NCBI RefSeq assembly: GCF_036075115.1
Contig: NZ_CP107958.1
Span: forward strand, 6,696,001-6,760,000
Length of the DNA stretch: 64,000 nucleotides
Direction: 5' to 3'
Source: Streptomyces sp. NBC_00377
Lineage (GTDB): Bacteria; Actinomycetota; Actinomycetes; Streptomycetales; Streptomycetaceae
Below, piece by piece: positions 16,602 through 24,719 of this stretch (position 1 is the stretch's first letter; each line of letters starts with the position of its first letter). The position numbers were made by a program, and so were the translations under genes. The notes beneath the pieces were generated by a model. That model made no database searches. It was not told the DNA's origin and saw only the letters and a program-made list of their open reading frames with translations.

Positions 16602-17963
16602 ATGTCTGTCCCCACCGCTGCCGCCACCCGTACGATCTGTGCCCAGCTGCCCGTTCTCGGCCGGGATGTCACCGTGCCGCTGGTGACGGGCGGCACGGTC
16701 GCCTACGCGGCGCTCGACTACGCGGCCAGCGCCCCCGCCCTCCAGCGCGTCTGGGACGACGTGGCGGCCTACGCCCCGTACTACGGCAGCGTCCACCGCG
16801 GCGCCGGCTACCTCTCCCAGCTCTCCACGGACCTCTTCGAGAACGCCCGCCGCACGGTCACCGAGTTCCTCGACTGCCGTCCGGACGACCAGCTGGTCTT
16901 CACCCGCTCGACGACCGACTCCCTCAACCTGCTGGCGCGGGCCCTCCCGGCCGACTGCCAGGTCTTCGTCTTCGAGACCGAGCACCACGCCTCGCTGCTG
17001 CCCTGGAAGGACGCCCGGGTCACCTACCTCGACGCCCCGCGCACCCCGCGCCAGGCCGTCGAGACCCTGGAGCGCGCCCTGGCCGCCCGCGACCCGCACG
17101 GCCCGGCGCTGGTCTGCGTCACCGGCGCCTCGAACGTCACCGGCGAGTTGTGGCCGGTGCGCGAGCTGGCGGCGGCGGCGCACGCCCACGGCGCCCGGAT
17201 CGTCCTGGACGCCGCCCAGCTGGCCCCGCACCACCCGGTCTCCGTCCGTGACCTGGACGTCGACTGGGTCGCCTTCTCCGGACACAAGCTGTACGCGCCC
17301 TTCGGCGCCGGCGTCCTGGCCGGCCGCGCCGACTGGCTGGTCGCGGCCGACCCGTACCTCGCGGGCGGCGGCGCCAGCCGTAAGGTCACGCGGCGCGAGG
17401 ACGGCGGGGTGGACGTGGAGTGGCACGAGAGCGCCGCCCGTCACGAGGCCGGCTCCCCGAACGTGATCGGCGCCTACTCGATCGCCTCGGCCTGCAAGGC
17501 GCTCACCGAGGCCGGCTTCGAGAACCTGGTCGCGCGGGAGGAGCGCCTGATCGCGAGGGTGCGGGCCGGGCTGGCCGAGGTCCCGCAGGTGAAGGTGCTG
17601 TCCCTGTTCGGCGACGACGCCCCGCGGGTCGGCGTGATCTCCTTCGTCGTCGAGGGCTGGAACAGCTCCCACTTCGCCGCGGCCCTCTCGGCCGAGTACG
17701 GCATCGGTGTCCGTGACGGCCTCTTCTGCGCCCACCCCCTGGTCCGCACGCTGCTGGGCGGCGACCCGCAGACCCAGGGCGAGTGCGGCGCCCCCGAGGC
17801 GGCGCCCGGCGAGAGGTCCCTCAACGCGATCCGGGTGAGCTTCGGCGCGGGAACCCCGGACGAGCACGTCGAGCGCTTCGTGACGGCGGTCCGTGAACTG
17901 GTGAGCGACGGGGCGAAGTGGCGGTACCGCACGGAGGACGGCCGCTGCGTCCCCGCGGTCTGA
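16602..17963 (+). CDS. Class V aminotransferase / SufS-like PLP enzyme under SAM-IV control
   Basis: A 453-aa PLP enzyme of the SufS/CsdA branch. The PLP lysine is in FSGHKLYAPFG, and a cysteine at the expected desulfurase position occurs in RDGLFCAHPL. TGASNVTGELWPV and FETEHHASLLPW match the fold. SufS-like cysteine desulfurase or a related C-S lyase activity is likely, but the reaction is not proven by sequence. Control by a SAM riboswitch suggests a step in cysteine/methionine/SAM sulfur flow. The start at 16602 has GGGAG upstream; the longer in-frame start at 16554 lacks one. Confidence 0.85.
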   Translation: MSVPTAAATRTICAQLPVLGRDVTVPLVTGGTVAYAALDYAASAPALQRVWDDVAAYAPYYGSVHRGAGYLSQLSTDLFENARRTVTEFLDCRPDDQLVFTRSTTDSLNLLARALPADCQVFVFETEHHASLLPWKDARVTYLDAPRTPRQAVETLERALAARDPHGPALVCVTGASNVTGELWPVRELAAAAHAHGARIVLDAAQLAPHHPVSVRDLDVDWVAFSGHKLYAPFGAGVLAGRADWLVAADPYLAGGGASRKVTRREDGGVDVEWHESAARHEAGSPNVIGAYSIASACKALTEAGFENLVAREERLIARVRAGLAEVPQVKVLSLFGDDAPRVGVISFVVEGWNSSHFAAALSAEYGIGVRDGLFCAHPLVRTLLGGDPQTQGECGAPEAAPGERSLNAIRVSFGAGTPDEHVERFVTAVRELVSDGAKWRYRTEDGRCVPAV

Positions 17964-17995
17964 GCGACGGTCCGCGGGAGGCGGTGGTCAGCGGG

Positions 17996-18277
17996 TCAGG
18001 AGTCCAGCCCGATCGCGAACGCCGCCTCCAGGTCGTGCTGCGAGTACGTGCGGAACGCCACGTGGGTGTCGGTCCCCTCGACTCCCGGGATCTTGCTGAT
18101 GCTGCCCGGGATGACCTCCGCCAGGTCCTCGTGCTCCTTCACCCGCACCATGGCGATGAGGTCGTACGTCCCGGTGACCGAGAAGACCTCGCTCACGGAG
18201 TCCAGCGAAGCGATCCGCTCCGCGATCTCGGGGATCCGGTCCACGCTGGTCTTGATGAGGACGATCGCGGTGATCAC
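17996..18277 (-). CDS. Stand-alone Lrp/AsnC ligand-binding (RAM) domain
   Basis: A 93-aa protein consisting only of the Lrp/AsnC effector-binding domain (alpha-beta sandwich; SVTGTYDLIAMV and PGVEGTDTHVAFR motifs). It has no DNA-binding helix-turn-helix, so it may sense amino acids and act through partner Lrp proteins. Its ATG overlaps the end of the rhomboid gene by four bases, giving a coupled two-gene operon. Confidence 0.88.
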   Translation of the reverse strand: MITAIVLIKTSVDRIPEIAERIASLDSVSEVFSVTGTYDLIAMVRVKEHEDLAEVIPGSISKIPGVEGTDTHVAFRTYSQHDLEAAFAIGLDS

Positions 18278-19059
18278 GGCTGGTTCTCTCCCTCGGGGGC
18301 CGGAGCTGGGGCGGCCCTCACTCTAGTCGCCCGCCCCCTTCTCGCCGCCGCCTTCCCCGGGCGGCCCTGCGGGCCCTCGTCGTCGCGGAAACGGGCCCAC
18401 GCGTAGCCGAGTCCCAGCGCGAAGCCCACCAGGTGCGCCAGGTAGGCCACCCCGGGCCCCTGGGCGGCCCGCCCCGCCGCCGCCCATTGCAGGGCCGCCC
18501 AGCAGGGCAGCACGACCCACGCGGGGAACCGCAGCGGCAGGAAGAACAGGAACGGCAGGAGACTGGTGACCCGCGCCCGGGGGAACAGGTACAGAAAGGC
18601 GCCGAGCACCGCGGAGATCGCCCCGGAGGCTCCCACCAGGGACTGCGCGGACCCGGCGTTGGCGGCGGCGTAGCCCAGCAGGGCCAGGTAGCCGCAGCCG
18701 GTGTAGAAGAGCGTGAACTCGACGCGTCCCATCCGGTCCTCGGTCATCGTGCCGAAGACGTAGAGGAAGAGCATGTTGCCCAGCAGGTGCACCCAGCTGC
18801 CGTGCACGAAGAGGGCGGTGGCCGGGGTCAGGACGGCCCGTGGCGTGCCCTCGAACAGCTCGCCGGGGACCACGCCCCAGCGCCGGAAGTAGGCGCGCTG
18901 CGCGGCCGCCAGTTCGTCGCCGGTGCCGTAGGCCGCGTTGAAGCCCGAGGCCGGGCCGATCAGGAAGACCAGGCAGCACAGGGCGATGAGTCCGTAGGTC
19001 ACCGGCGCGGAGGTGTTCCGGACCGCCCTGCCGACCGTCCCGTTCCAGTTGCTGATCAT
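18274..19059 (-). CDS. Rhomboid-family intramembrane serine protease
   Basis: A 261-aa protein with about six transmembrane helices. The catalytic pair is visible as Ser in LVGASGAIS and His in AHLVGFALG. The HGSWVHLLGNM motif of helix 2 and the L1-loop WR-like region (FRRWGVVP) also match. It cleaves membrane helices. I prefer the ATG at 19059; a longer in-frame start at 19161 would add 34 residues with no membrane or signal character. It is transcribed with the Lrp-type RAM domain gene. Confidence 0.9.
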   Translation of the reverse strand: MISNWNGTVGRAVRNTSAPVTYGLIALCCLVFLIGPASGFNAAYGTGDELAAAQRAYFRRWGVVPGELFEGTPRAVLTPATALFVHGSWVHLLGNMLFLYVFGTMTEDRMGRVEFTLFYTGCGYLALLGYAAANAGSAQSLVGASGAISAVLGAFLYLFPRARVTSLLPFLFFLPLRFPAWVVLPCWAALQWAAAGRAAQGPGVAYLAHLVGFALGLGYAWARFRDDEGPQGRPGKAAARRGRATRVRAAPAPAPEGENQP

Positions 19060-19232
19060 GGGTACAGAGCATGACGTAACGGGACGCACTCCCGTGGGCC
19101 GCCTCGCCGCCGTGGACGGGTGGGCGGCGAGTACCCGCCAGGCCGTAGGGTTACGAGCCATACACGCGGGGGAGCCTCCGGCCCGACCGCGGTGACAGCG
19201 AGCACGACACGAGAAGGAAGCGGAAAGCCACG

Positions 19233-19472
19233 ATGACGGTTCCCCTGCCGACCGCCACGACGCGGTGGCGCTGCACGCTCTGCGGCAACCTCACGCGCTT
19301 CGACGTGACGCGCTCCTCGAAGGTCGTCGAGTACGTGCACCTCGACCTCGCCGGTGAGCCGAAGATCGAGGAGCGCGAGGTGGTCGATGAGACCATCGAA
19401 TCGGTGCGGTGCCGCTGGTGCAACGCCGTGGACCAGGTGGAACTCGTGGATCGGCCGGGCGCCGGTTCCTGA
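19233..19472 (+). CDS. Small zinc-ribbon-like protein, unknown function
   Basis: A 79-residue protein with two CXXC pairs, CTLCGN near residue 14 and CRWCNA near residue 60, which should bind one zinc. It resembles small actinobacterial zinc-ribbon hypotheticals. A purine-rich stretch GAAGGAAGCGGAAAG precedes the ATG. It sits just upstream of the NYN-domain gene, possibly functionally linked. No enzyme activity is apparent. Confidence 0.8.
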   Translation: MTVPLPTATTRWRCTLCGNLTRFDVTRSSKVVEYVHLDLAGEPKIEEREVVDETIESVRCRWCNAVDQVELVDRPGAGS

Positions 19473-19482
19473 CGACGGGCGT

Positions 19483-19516
19483 CCTCCCGCTCGAGCGAAG
19501 ACGAGAGCGTGGGAGG
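19483..19516 (+). terminator. Imperfect hairpin between zinc-ribbon and NYN genes
   Basis: CCTCCCGCTC pairs with GAGC..GGGAGG with a 2-nt bulge. It is a possible weak terminator. Confidence 0.35.
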
Positions 19517-19542
19517 CCCCGCACAGTATTGGGGTGTGACGG

Positions 19543-20886
19543 ATGGTGGAGAGCGCAGGCGGGGGGCCGGGCGACGGCGCCGCCGAGATGCTCGACCGTC
19601 CGCTGCCGGACGGCGTGCGGCGCAGGGTCGTACAGATCGTCTCCGACGGCTTCGGCGGGCTGACCGTCACCGAGCTGCCCGCCCAGTTGCGCCAGTACGC
19701 CCGGTTCGCGCCGAACCGGCGGGCGAAGTTCGCGGGCAACGCGATGGCGGCCGCGCTGGAGACCGATCCGCTCTTCAGACAGCGCATCGCCGAGAAGTTC
19801 AGAGAGGCCCAGCCGGAACTGGCCGGCGCTCTGGATGCCGGCTCGCCGACCCCGGCCGCGGACCCGCACGAGGTGGCGGCCGCGGCCTACGTGCTGCGGC
19901 CCACCGGCTGGGTGAAGCTGGTCACCGCGGCCGGCGAGGAGGCCCAGCGGGCCGACGCCGAGCGCGCCGGCGAGGAGAGCCGGGCCGAACTGGAGCGGCT
20001 GCGCGAGGATCTCGACCGCGCCCGTGAGCAGACCCGGACGGACACCGCGTCGCTGCGGACCGAACTGGAAGCGGCGAAGAAGGAAGCCGAGTCGGCCCAC
20101 CGCAAGCTGCGTTCGGCCCTCAGTGACGTCAAGCGGGGCGAGGCCGCGCTGCGCAAGGTGCGGGCCGAGCTGGAGGCCGTGCGCGCCGAGGGGCAGGTCC
20201 AGGTGTCCGCCGCGGAGAGCGAGTCCCGGCGGCTGAAGGGGCGGCTCGCGGAGGTGGAGGCGGCGCTGGAGGCCACCCGGAGGGCGGCGCGCGAGGGCCG
20301 CAGCGTCGAGGACATGCGGGTGCGGCTGCTGCTGGACACCGTGCTCGACGCGGCCCAGGGGCTGCGGCGGGAACTGGCGTTGCCGCCGGTGTCGGTGCGT
20401 CCGGCGGAGACCGTCGACGCGGTCGAACCGGGGCGGATGACCCCGAAGGACATCGCCACGCGCGCCCTTTCGGAGAACGATCCGGCCATTCTCGACCAGC
20501 TTCTCGCGCTGCCGCAGGCCCATCTCGTCGTCGACGGCTACAACGTCACCAAGACCGGCTATCCGCAGATGCCCCTGGAGAAGCAGCGGCTCAGGCTGCT
20601 CGGGCAGCTCTCGCAGCTCGCCGCACAGACCGGCGCCGAGGTCACCTGCGTCTTCGACGGGGCCGAGCTGGCCGCTCCGGTGCTGCTCGCGCCGCCGCGC
20701 GGGGTGCGGGTGCTGTTCTCCAAGCCCGGTGTCACGGCCGACGAGCTGATCCGTCAGCTGGTGCGGGCCGAGCCGCCCGGGCGGCCGGTCATCGTCGCCT
20801 CGACCGACCGCGAGGTGGCCGACGGCATCGCGAAGGCGGGTGCCCGACCGGTGGCTTCCGCGGTACTTCTGAAGCGACTGTCCTGA
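19543..20886 (+). CDS. NYN/PIN-like (YacP/Rae1-type) RNA-processing protein with coiled coil
   Basis: A 447-residue protein. Residues about 25-130 form a helical domain, 140-250 a long Glu/Arg/Ala coiled coil, and about 325-447 a YacP-type NYN domain. The nuclease-like acidic residues are present: HLVVDGYNVTK, TCVFDGAE, and STDREVAD near the end. YacP relatives (Rae1) are ribosome-associated endoribonucleases that cleave mRNA, so an RNA decay role is inferred. The fused coiled coil is an actinobacterial elaboration. The start could also be the adjacent GTG. Confidence 0.85.
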   Translation: MVESAGGGPGDGAAEMLDRPLPDGVRRRVVQIVSDGFGGLTVTELPAQLRQYARFAPNRRAKFAGNAMAAALETDPLFRQRIAEKFREAQPELAGALDAGSPTPAADPHEVAAAAYVLRPTGWVKLVTAAGEEAQRADAERAGEESRAELERLREDLDRAREQTRTDTASLRTELEAAKKEAESAHRKLRSALSDVKRGEAALRKVRAELEAVRAEGQVQVSAAESESRRLKGRLAEVEAALEATRRAAREGRSVEDMRVRLLLDTVLDAAQGLRRELALPPVSVRPAETVDAVEPGRMTPKDIATRALSENDPAILDQLLALPQAHLVVDGYNVTKTGYPQMPLEKQRLRLLGQLSQLAAQTGAEVTCVFDGAELAAPVLLAPPRGVRVLFSKPGVTADELIRQLVRAEPPGRPVIVASTDREVADGIAKAGARPVASAVLLKRLS

Positions 20887-20925
20887 ACGGCGAAGTTCCG
20901 TGTTTAATGACCGAATTGGCGGGAT

Positions 20926-20995
20926 CGTCACGCAACGTAGGGTCAATCGAGCATGACTGCACGTGAGTTACATGAAAAAACTGCGTTGCGTGATG
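20926..20995 (+). promoter_or_regulatory. Large stem-loop followed by a T-run upstream of NlpC/P60 gene
   Basis: TCACGCAACG (20928-20937) and CGTTGCGTGA (20984-20993) pair perfectly, extended by wobble and A-T pairs, around a 46-nt AT-rich loop; a run of T (20997-21004) follows. It could terminate the NYN gene or act as an attenuator. Confidence 0.55.
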
Positions 20996-21015
20996 TGTTT
21001 TTTTCTTCTGAGGAT

Positions 21016-21045
21016 TTGAACTGATCACGGCGAGGTCACTAAGGT
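21016..21045 (+). promoter_or_regulatory. Sigma70-type promoter for NlpC/P60 gene
   Basis: TTGAAC (21016-21021), an 18-bp spacer and TAAGGT (21040-21045), giving a start near 21052 and a leader of about 45 nt. Confidence 0.5.
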
Positions 21046-21097
21046 CGGGGCTCGAATCTCCAAACGGGTGATCACTCAAAAGAAGGAGCCCGTCTCC

Positions 21098-22138
21098 GTG
21101 GCGTCCCACCGTCGACCGAAGCAGCCGAGTCGCGCGCGCGTGACCGTGCTGACCACCGCAGCCGCCGCTGCCGTCGTACTGAGCTCGCAGGCCGCCAACG
21201 CGGCGCCCAGCGAGAAGCTCACCAAGGACGAGGTCAAGAGCAAGGTCGACAAGCTCTACGAAGAGGCGGAGCAGGCCACCGAGAAGTACAACGGGGCCCA
21301 GCAGAAGCAGGAGAAGCTCCAGAAGGAGATCTCCACCATCCAGGACAACGTGGCCCGGGGGCAGGCGGACCTCAACGAGCTGCGCGACTCCATGGGCCTG
21401 GCGGCCGCCGCCCAGTACCGCACCGGGTCCATAGACTCGTCCCTCCAGCTCCTCCTCTCCTCGAACCCGGACGACTTCCTGGACAAGGCGTCCGCCGCCG
21501 ACCAGTTGAGCGCCCAGCAGGTCGAGGCGCTCAAGAAGATCCAGGAGAAGCAGCGCGAGCTGGCGCAGGAGCGCACCGAGGCCTCCGGCAAGCTCAAGGA
21601 CCTCGCCACCACCCGTACCGAACTGGGCAAGAAGAAGAAGGAAGTCCAGGCCAAGCTCGCCGAGGCGCGCAAGCTCCTCAACACGCTGACGGCCAAGGAG
21701 CGGGCCGCCCTCTCCGCCGCCGACGCCCGCGCCAGCCGGGACTCCGGCGACCGTGTCGACCTCGGCGACGCCCCCACCGGCTCCGGCCGCGCCATGGCCG
21801 CTTTCCAGGCCGCGCAGAGCCAGCTCGGCAAGCCCTACCAGTACGGCGCCACCGGCACCGCCACGTACGACTGCTCGGGCCTGACCTCCTGGGCCTACGC
21901 GCAGGCCGGCGTCGGCATCTCGCGGACCTCGGAGGCGCAGGCCAACGACGGGACGCGCATCTACTCCCAGAGCGCCCTCAAGGTCGGCGATCTGGTGTTC
22001 TTCTTCAACGACCTGCACCACGTCGGCCTCTACGCGGGCAACGGCCAGATCATCCACGCCCCGCGCACCGGCACGGTCGTCCGCTACGAGTCGATGAGCA
22101 CGATCGGCGGCCCCTTCATGTTCGGCGTCCGCGTCTGA
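21098..22138 (+). CDS. NlpC/P60 peptidoglycan endopeptidase with coiled coil (paralogue 1)
   Basis: A 346-aa secreted wall hydrolase. A signal peptide ends near AAPSEK (AxA site). A charged coiled coil (about 35-215) follows, then the NlpC/P60 (C40) domain (about 230-346) with Cys in YDCSGLTSW and His in LHHVGLYAG. This matches the RipA/RipC/SCO-type architecture that cleaves D-Glu-mDAP bonds during growth and division. The GTG at 21098 has AAGGAG upstream; the longer frame from 21068 is disfavoured. It is followed 200 bases later by a close paralogue. Confidence 0.93.
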   Translation: MASHRRPKQPSRARVTVLTTAAAAAVVLSSQAANAAPSEKLTKDEVKSKVDKLYEEAEQATEKYNGAQQKQEKLQKEISTIQDNVARGQADLNELRDSMGLAAAAQYRTGSIDSSLQLLLSSNPDDFLDKASAADQLSAQQVEALKKIQEKQRELAQERTEASGKLKDLATTRTELGKKKKEVQAKLAEARKLLNTLTAKERAALSAADARASRDSGDRVDLGDAPTGSGRAMAAFQAAQSQLGKPYQYGATGTATYDCSGLTSWAYAQAGVGISRTSEAQANDGTRIYSQSALKVGDLVFFFNDLHHVGLYAGNGQIIHAPRTGTVVRYESMSTIGGPFMFGVRV

Positions 22139-22204
22139 TCCGCCCCCGGATCGGGACACGACGCCCGCCCGAACGGGCGAATCGTGACAACGAGAAGTGA
22201 CCCC

Positions 22205-22240
22205 ACGCCCCGCCGGTGACCTGCGTCAGCGGCGGGGCGT
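22205..22240 (+). terminator. Terminator between the two NlpC/P60 genes
   Basis: A perfect 11-bp stem (22205-22215 with 22230-22240) and a 14-nt loop, then a CACTGTGTGTT tail. Confidence 0.7.
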
Positions 22241-22264
22241 CACTGTGTGTTGCCGCCGAGGTCT

Positions 22265-22294
22265 TTGGCCCACCCCCCACACCGGGGCTACTGT
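22265..22294 (+). promoter_or_regulatory. Promoter for second NlpC/P60 gene
   Basis: TTGGCC (22265-22270), an 18-bp spacer and TACTGT (22289-22294). With the terminator upstream, it shows the two paralogues are separately transcribed. Confidence 0.45.
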
Positions 22295-22337
22295 CTGCCG
22301 CGTTTCCTGTCCGCCAGTGGAAGGAGCGCGGCTTCCC

Positions 22338-23360
22338 GTGGGGTCCCATCGCCGCCTTGCACAGTCCGGGTTCGACCGGGGCGCCTCCAGCGCCCTGAGC
22401 GTGCTGTCCGTCGCGGCCGCCGCACTCGGCGCCGTGTCCGCCGTACCGGCCACAGCCGCTCCGCACGACGACACCCGTGCCGAGGTGGACCGTCTCTACG
22501 AAGAGGCCGAGAAGGCCACCGAGGCCTACAACACGGCCGACGAGCGCGCAGACACCCTGCGGGGGCAGGTCGGTGCGGCCCAGGACCACATCGCCCGGCA
22601 GCAGGAGCGCGTCAACGACCTGCGCGACCAGCTCGGTTCGCTGGCCGGAGCCCAGTACCGCTCGGGCGGCCTCGACCCCTCCCTGGCGCTGGTGTTCTCC
22701 GACGACCCGGAGGACTACCTCGCCAAGGCCTCCGTCCTCGACCGGATCACCGCGCACCAGGCGGGCGAGCTGAGGGAACTCCAGGGCGCCCTGCGCGAAC
22801 TCGCCCAGGAGCGCGCCGAGGCCACCGCCAAGCTCGCCGAGCTGGAGCGCAGCCGCAAGGCCGTGGTGAGCCACAAACGGACCGTGGAGCAGAAGCTCGC
22901 CAAGGCGCGGCAGCTGCTCAACGCCCTGCCGTCCGCCGAACGCGCCGCCTACGACCGGGCCTCCCGCTCCGGCCGCGACGACATGCAGGGCCTCTCGGGC
23001 GCCGTCCCCGTCTCCGGCCGCGCGGGAGCCGCCGTCGCGGCGGTGCGCTCCGCGCTCGGCAAGCCGTATGTCTGGGGCGCCAACGGGCCCACCGGCTTCG
23101 ACTGTTCGGGCCTGGTGCAGTGGTCGTACGCGCAGGCCGGGGTCTCGCTGCCGCGCACCTCGCAGGCCCAGGCGCACGCGGGCCGGCGGGTTCCGCTCTC
23201 CGAGGCTCGGCCCGGCGACATCGTCACCTACCGCTCCGACGCCAGCCATGTCGGCATGTACGTCGGCAACGGGCAGGTCGTCCACGCCCCCTACCCGGGT
23301 GCGCCGGTGCGCTACGACCCGGTCGGGATGATGCCGGTGTCGTCCGTCACCAGGCCCTGA
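22338..23360 (+). CDS. NlpC/P60 peptidoglycan endopeptidase with coiled coil (paralogue 2)
   Basis: A 340-aa paralogue of the preceding gene: signal peptide to about residue 37, coiled coil, then a C40 domain with Cys in FDCSGLVQW and His in ASHVGMYVG. The GTG start at 22338 has GGAAGGAG 11 bases upstream. Shared blocks (DRLYEEAEKATE, AQYRSG, LAKARQLLN) indicate tandem duplication. Each copy has its own promoter, so they may differ in timing rather than activity. Confidence 0.93.
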   Translation: MGSHRRLAQSGFDRGASSALSVLSVAAAALGAVSAVPATAAPHDDTRAEVDRLYEEAEKATEAYNTADERADTLRGQVGAAQDHIARQQERVNDLRDQLGSLAGAQYRSGGLDPSLALVFSDDPEDYLAKASVLDRITAHQAGELRELQGALRELAQERAEATAKLAELERSRKAVVSHKRTVEQKLAKARQLLNALPSAERAAYDRASRSGRDDMQGLSGAVPVSGRAGAAVAAVRSALGKPYVWGANGPTGFDCSGLVQWSYAQAGVSLPRTSQAQAHAGRRVPLSEARPGDIVTYRSDASHVGMYVGNGQVVHAPYPGAPVRYDPVGMMPVSSVTRP

Positions 23361-23386
23361 GCGGAGCCCGCGCGGCCCCGCCGCCG

Positions 23387-23392
23387 TACGAT
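23387..23392 (+). promoter_or_regulatory. -10 box TACGAT for leaderless HEXXH lipoprotein
   Basis: TACGAT ends seven bases before the ATG at 23400; no ribosome binding site fits. Confidence 0.5.
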
Positions 23393-23399
23393 CGAGGCG

Positions 23400-24626
23400 A
23401 TGGCTGGTCGAGGGCGGGCGCGTGGACCCGGGGTCCGGGGGCCGTTTCTGCTGCGCGTCCCGCTGCTGGTCCCTCCGCTCGTCTGCCTGCTCGTCGCGCT
23501 GGTCGGGTGCGGCGGGCGCGCCGCACCCGACCACGCGCGGGCCGATGTGCAGCGGGTCCTCGACCGGCGGGCCGCCGCGGTCCTCGGCCATGACCCGGGC
23601 GCCTTCGCGGCCACCGGCGCCGCCTCCGGGTACGCCGCCGTGCGAGCCGTTCCGTGGGCCGCCTGGTCGTACCGGGTGAAGGCCGTGCGCCGCAGCGGGG
23701 ACACCGCCACCGCCGACGCCGAACTCAGCTACCGCGTCGAGGGCTACGACAAGGCCCCGGTGACCACGGCCCGCACTCTGCGCCTGGCCCGGGACGGGAC
23801 CGGCCGGTGGTCGGTGACCTCGGACAGACCCGCGGCGAAGACCGGCGAGCAGCTCTGGGACCAGGGCACGGTGAGCGTCGTGCGGGGCGCGCACAGTCTG
23901 GTGCTGGGGGTCGGGCAGTCCGGCGAACGGCTGCGGTCCTTCGCCGAGCTGGCCGACGACGCCGTCCCCGCGGTCTCGGCGGCCTGGGGCACGGACTGGG
24001 CGGGGCACGTCGTCGTCCTCGTGCCGAGGTCGCTGGACGGCATGGCGGGCCTGCTCGGCTCGCCCTCCTCGTCCTACCGGGGGATCGCGGCCGTCACGAC
24101 GGGGGAGACGGGCGGCGGGGCCGGGGCGCCCGCGGACCGGATCATCGTCAACCCGGACGCGTACGGCATGCTCGGCCGGGTCGGCCGGCAGGTGGTGCTC
24201 ACCCACGAGACCACCCATGTCGCCACCCGCGCCCACACCGGCGCGGCCACCCCGCTGTGGCTGTCCGAGGGGTACGCCGACTGGGTGGGCTACCGCGGCA
24301 CCGGCCGCACTCCCGCGGAGGCTGCCCCGGAACTCCAGCACGACGTCACCGGCGGGACCGTCCCGGCGGCGCTGCCGGGCGACGGCGATTTCGGCTTCTC
24401 CGGCGACGCGGACCGGCTGTCCAAGGCGTACGAGGGCGGTTGGCTGGCCTGCCGGATGATCGCCGAGCGGTGGGGCGAGGTGAGGCTCGACGCGTTCTAC
24501 CGGGCCGTGGGGGCGCACGGGAAGCGGGACGGGGCGGTGGAGGACGCGCTGAGGAGCGTGCTGGGCACCTCCCTGGCGCGGTTCACCGGGGACTGGCAGG
24601 ACTACCTGCGCACGCAGCTCGCCTGA
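23400..24626 (+). CDS. Lipoprotein with HEXXH zinc-metallopeptidase motif
   Basis: A 408-residue exported protein. A signal peptide ends in the lipobox LVGC (Cys37). An unassigned domain of about 150 residues follows, then a gluzincin-like core with HETTHVA (HEXXH) and a downstream LSEGYADWVGY glutamate that fits the third zinc ligand. A membrane-anchored peptidase is likely; the substrate is unknown. It follows two NlpC/P60 hydrolases, so cell-wall or surface-protein processing is a fair guess. The same frame has been dismissed as hypothetical in related genomes. Confidence 0.8.
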   Translation: MAGRGRARGPGVRGPFLLRVPLLVPPLVCLLVALVGCGGRAAPDHARADVQRVLDRRAAAVLGHDPGAFAATGAASGYAAVRAVPWAAWSYRVKAVRRSGDTATADAELSYRVEGYDKAPVTTARTLRLARDGTGRWSVTSDRPAAKTGEQLWDQGTVSVVRGAHSLVLGVGQSGERLRSFAELADDAVPAVSAAWGTDWAGHVVVLVPRSLDGMAGLLGSPSSSYRGIAAVTTGETGGGAGAPADRIIVNPDAYGMLGRVGRQVVLTHETTHVATRAHTGAATPLWLSEGYADWVGYRGTGRTPAEAAPELQHDVTGGTVPAALPGDGDFGFSGDADRLSKAYEGGWLACRMIAERWGEVRLDAFYRAVGAHGKRDGAVEDALRSVLGTSLARFTGDWQDYLRTQLA

Positions 24627-24632
24627 GCCGCC

Positions 24633-24662
24633 GACCGGCCGGGCAGCCGGGGCCGGCCGGTC
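24633..24662 (+). terminator. Hairpin in convergent gap, probably bidirectional
   Basis: GACCGGCC (24633-24640) pairs with GGCCGGTC (24655-24662) around a GC-rich loop. Confidence 0.5.
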
Positions 24663-24719
24663 GACGGACGTCCGGTGCCCGGCGGCCGGGGTGGTGGCTG
24701 CGGCGGGCCCGGCCCCGGC

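Noticed and set aside
20887..21097. c-di-AMP (ydaO-type) riboswitch before the NlpC/P60 gene
   Set aside because: I searched for its conserved core because such riboswitches control wall hydrolases in actinomycetes, but did not find it; only the stem-loop with T-run is present.
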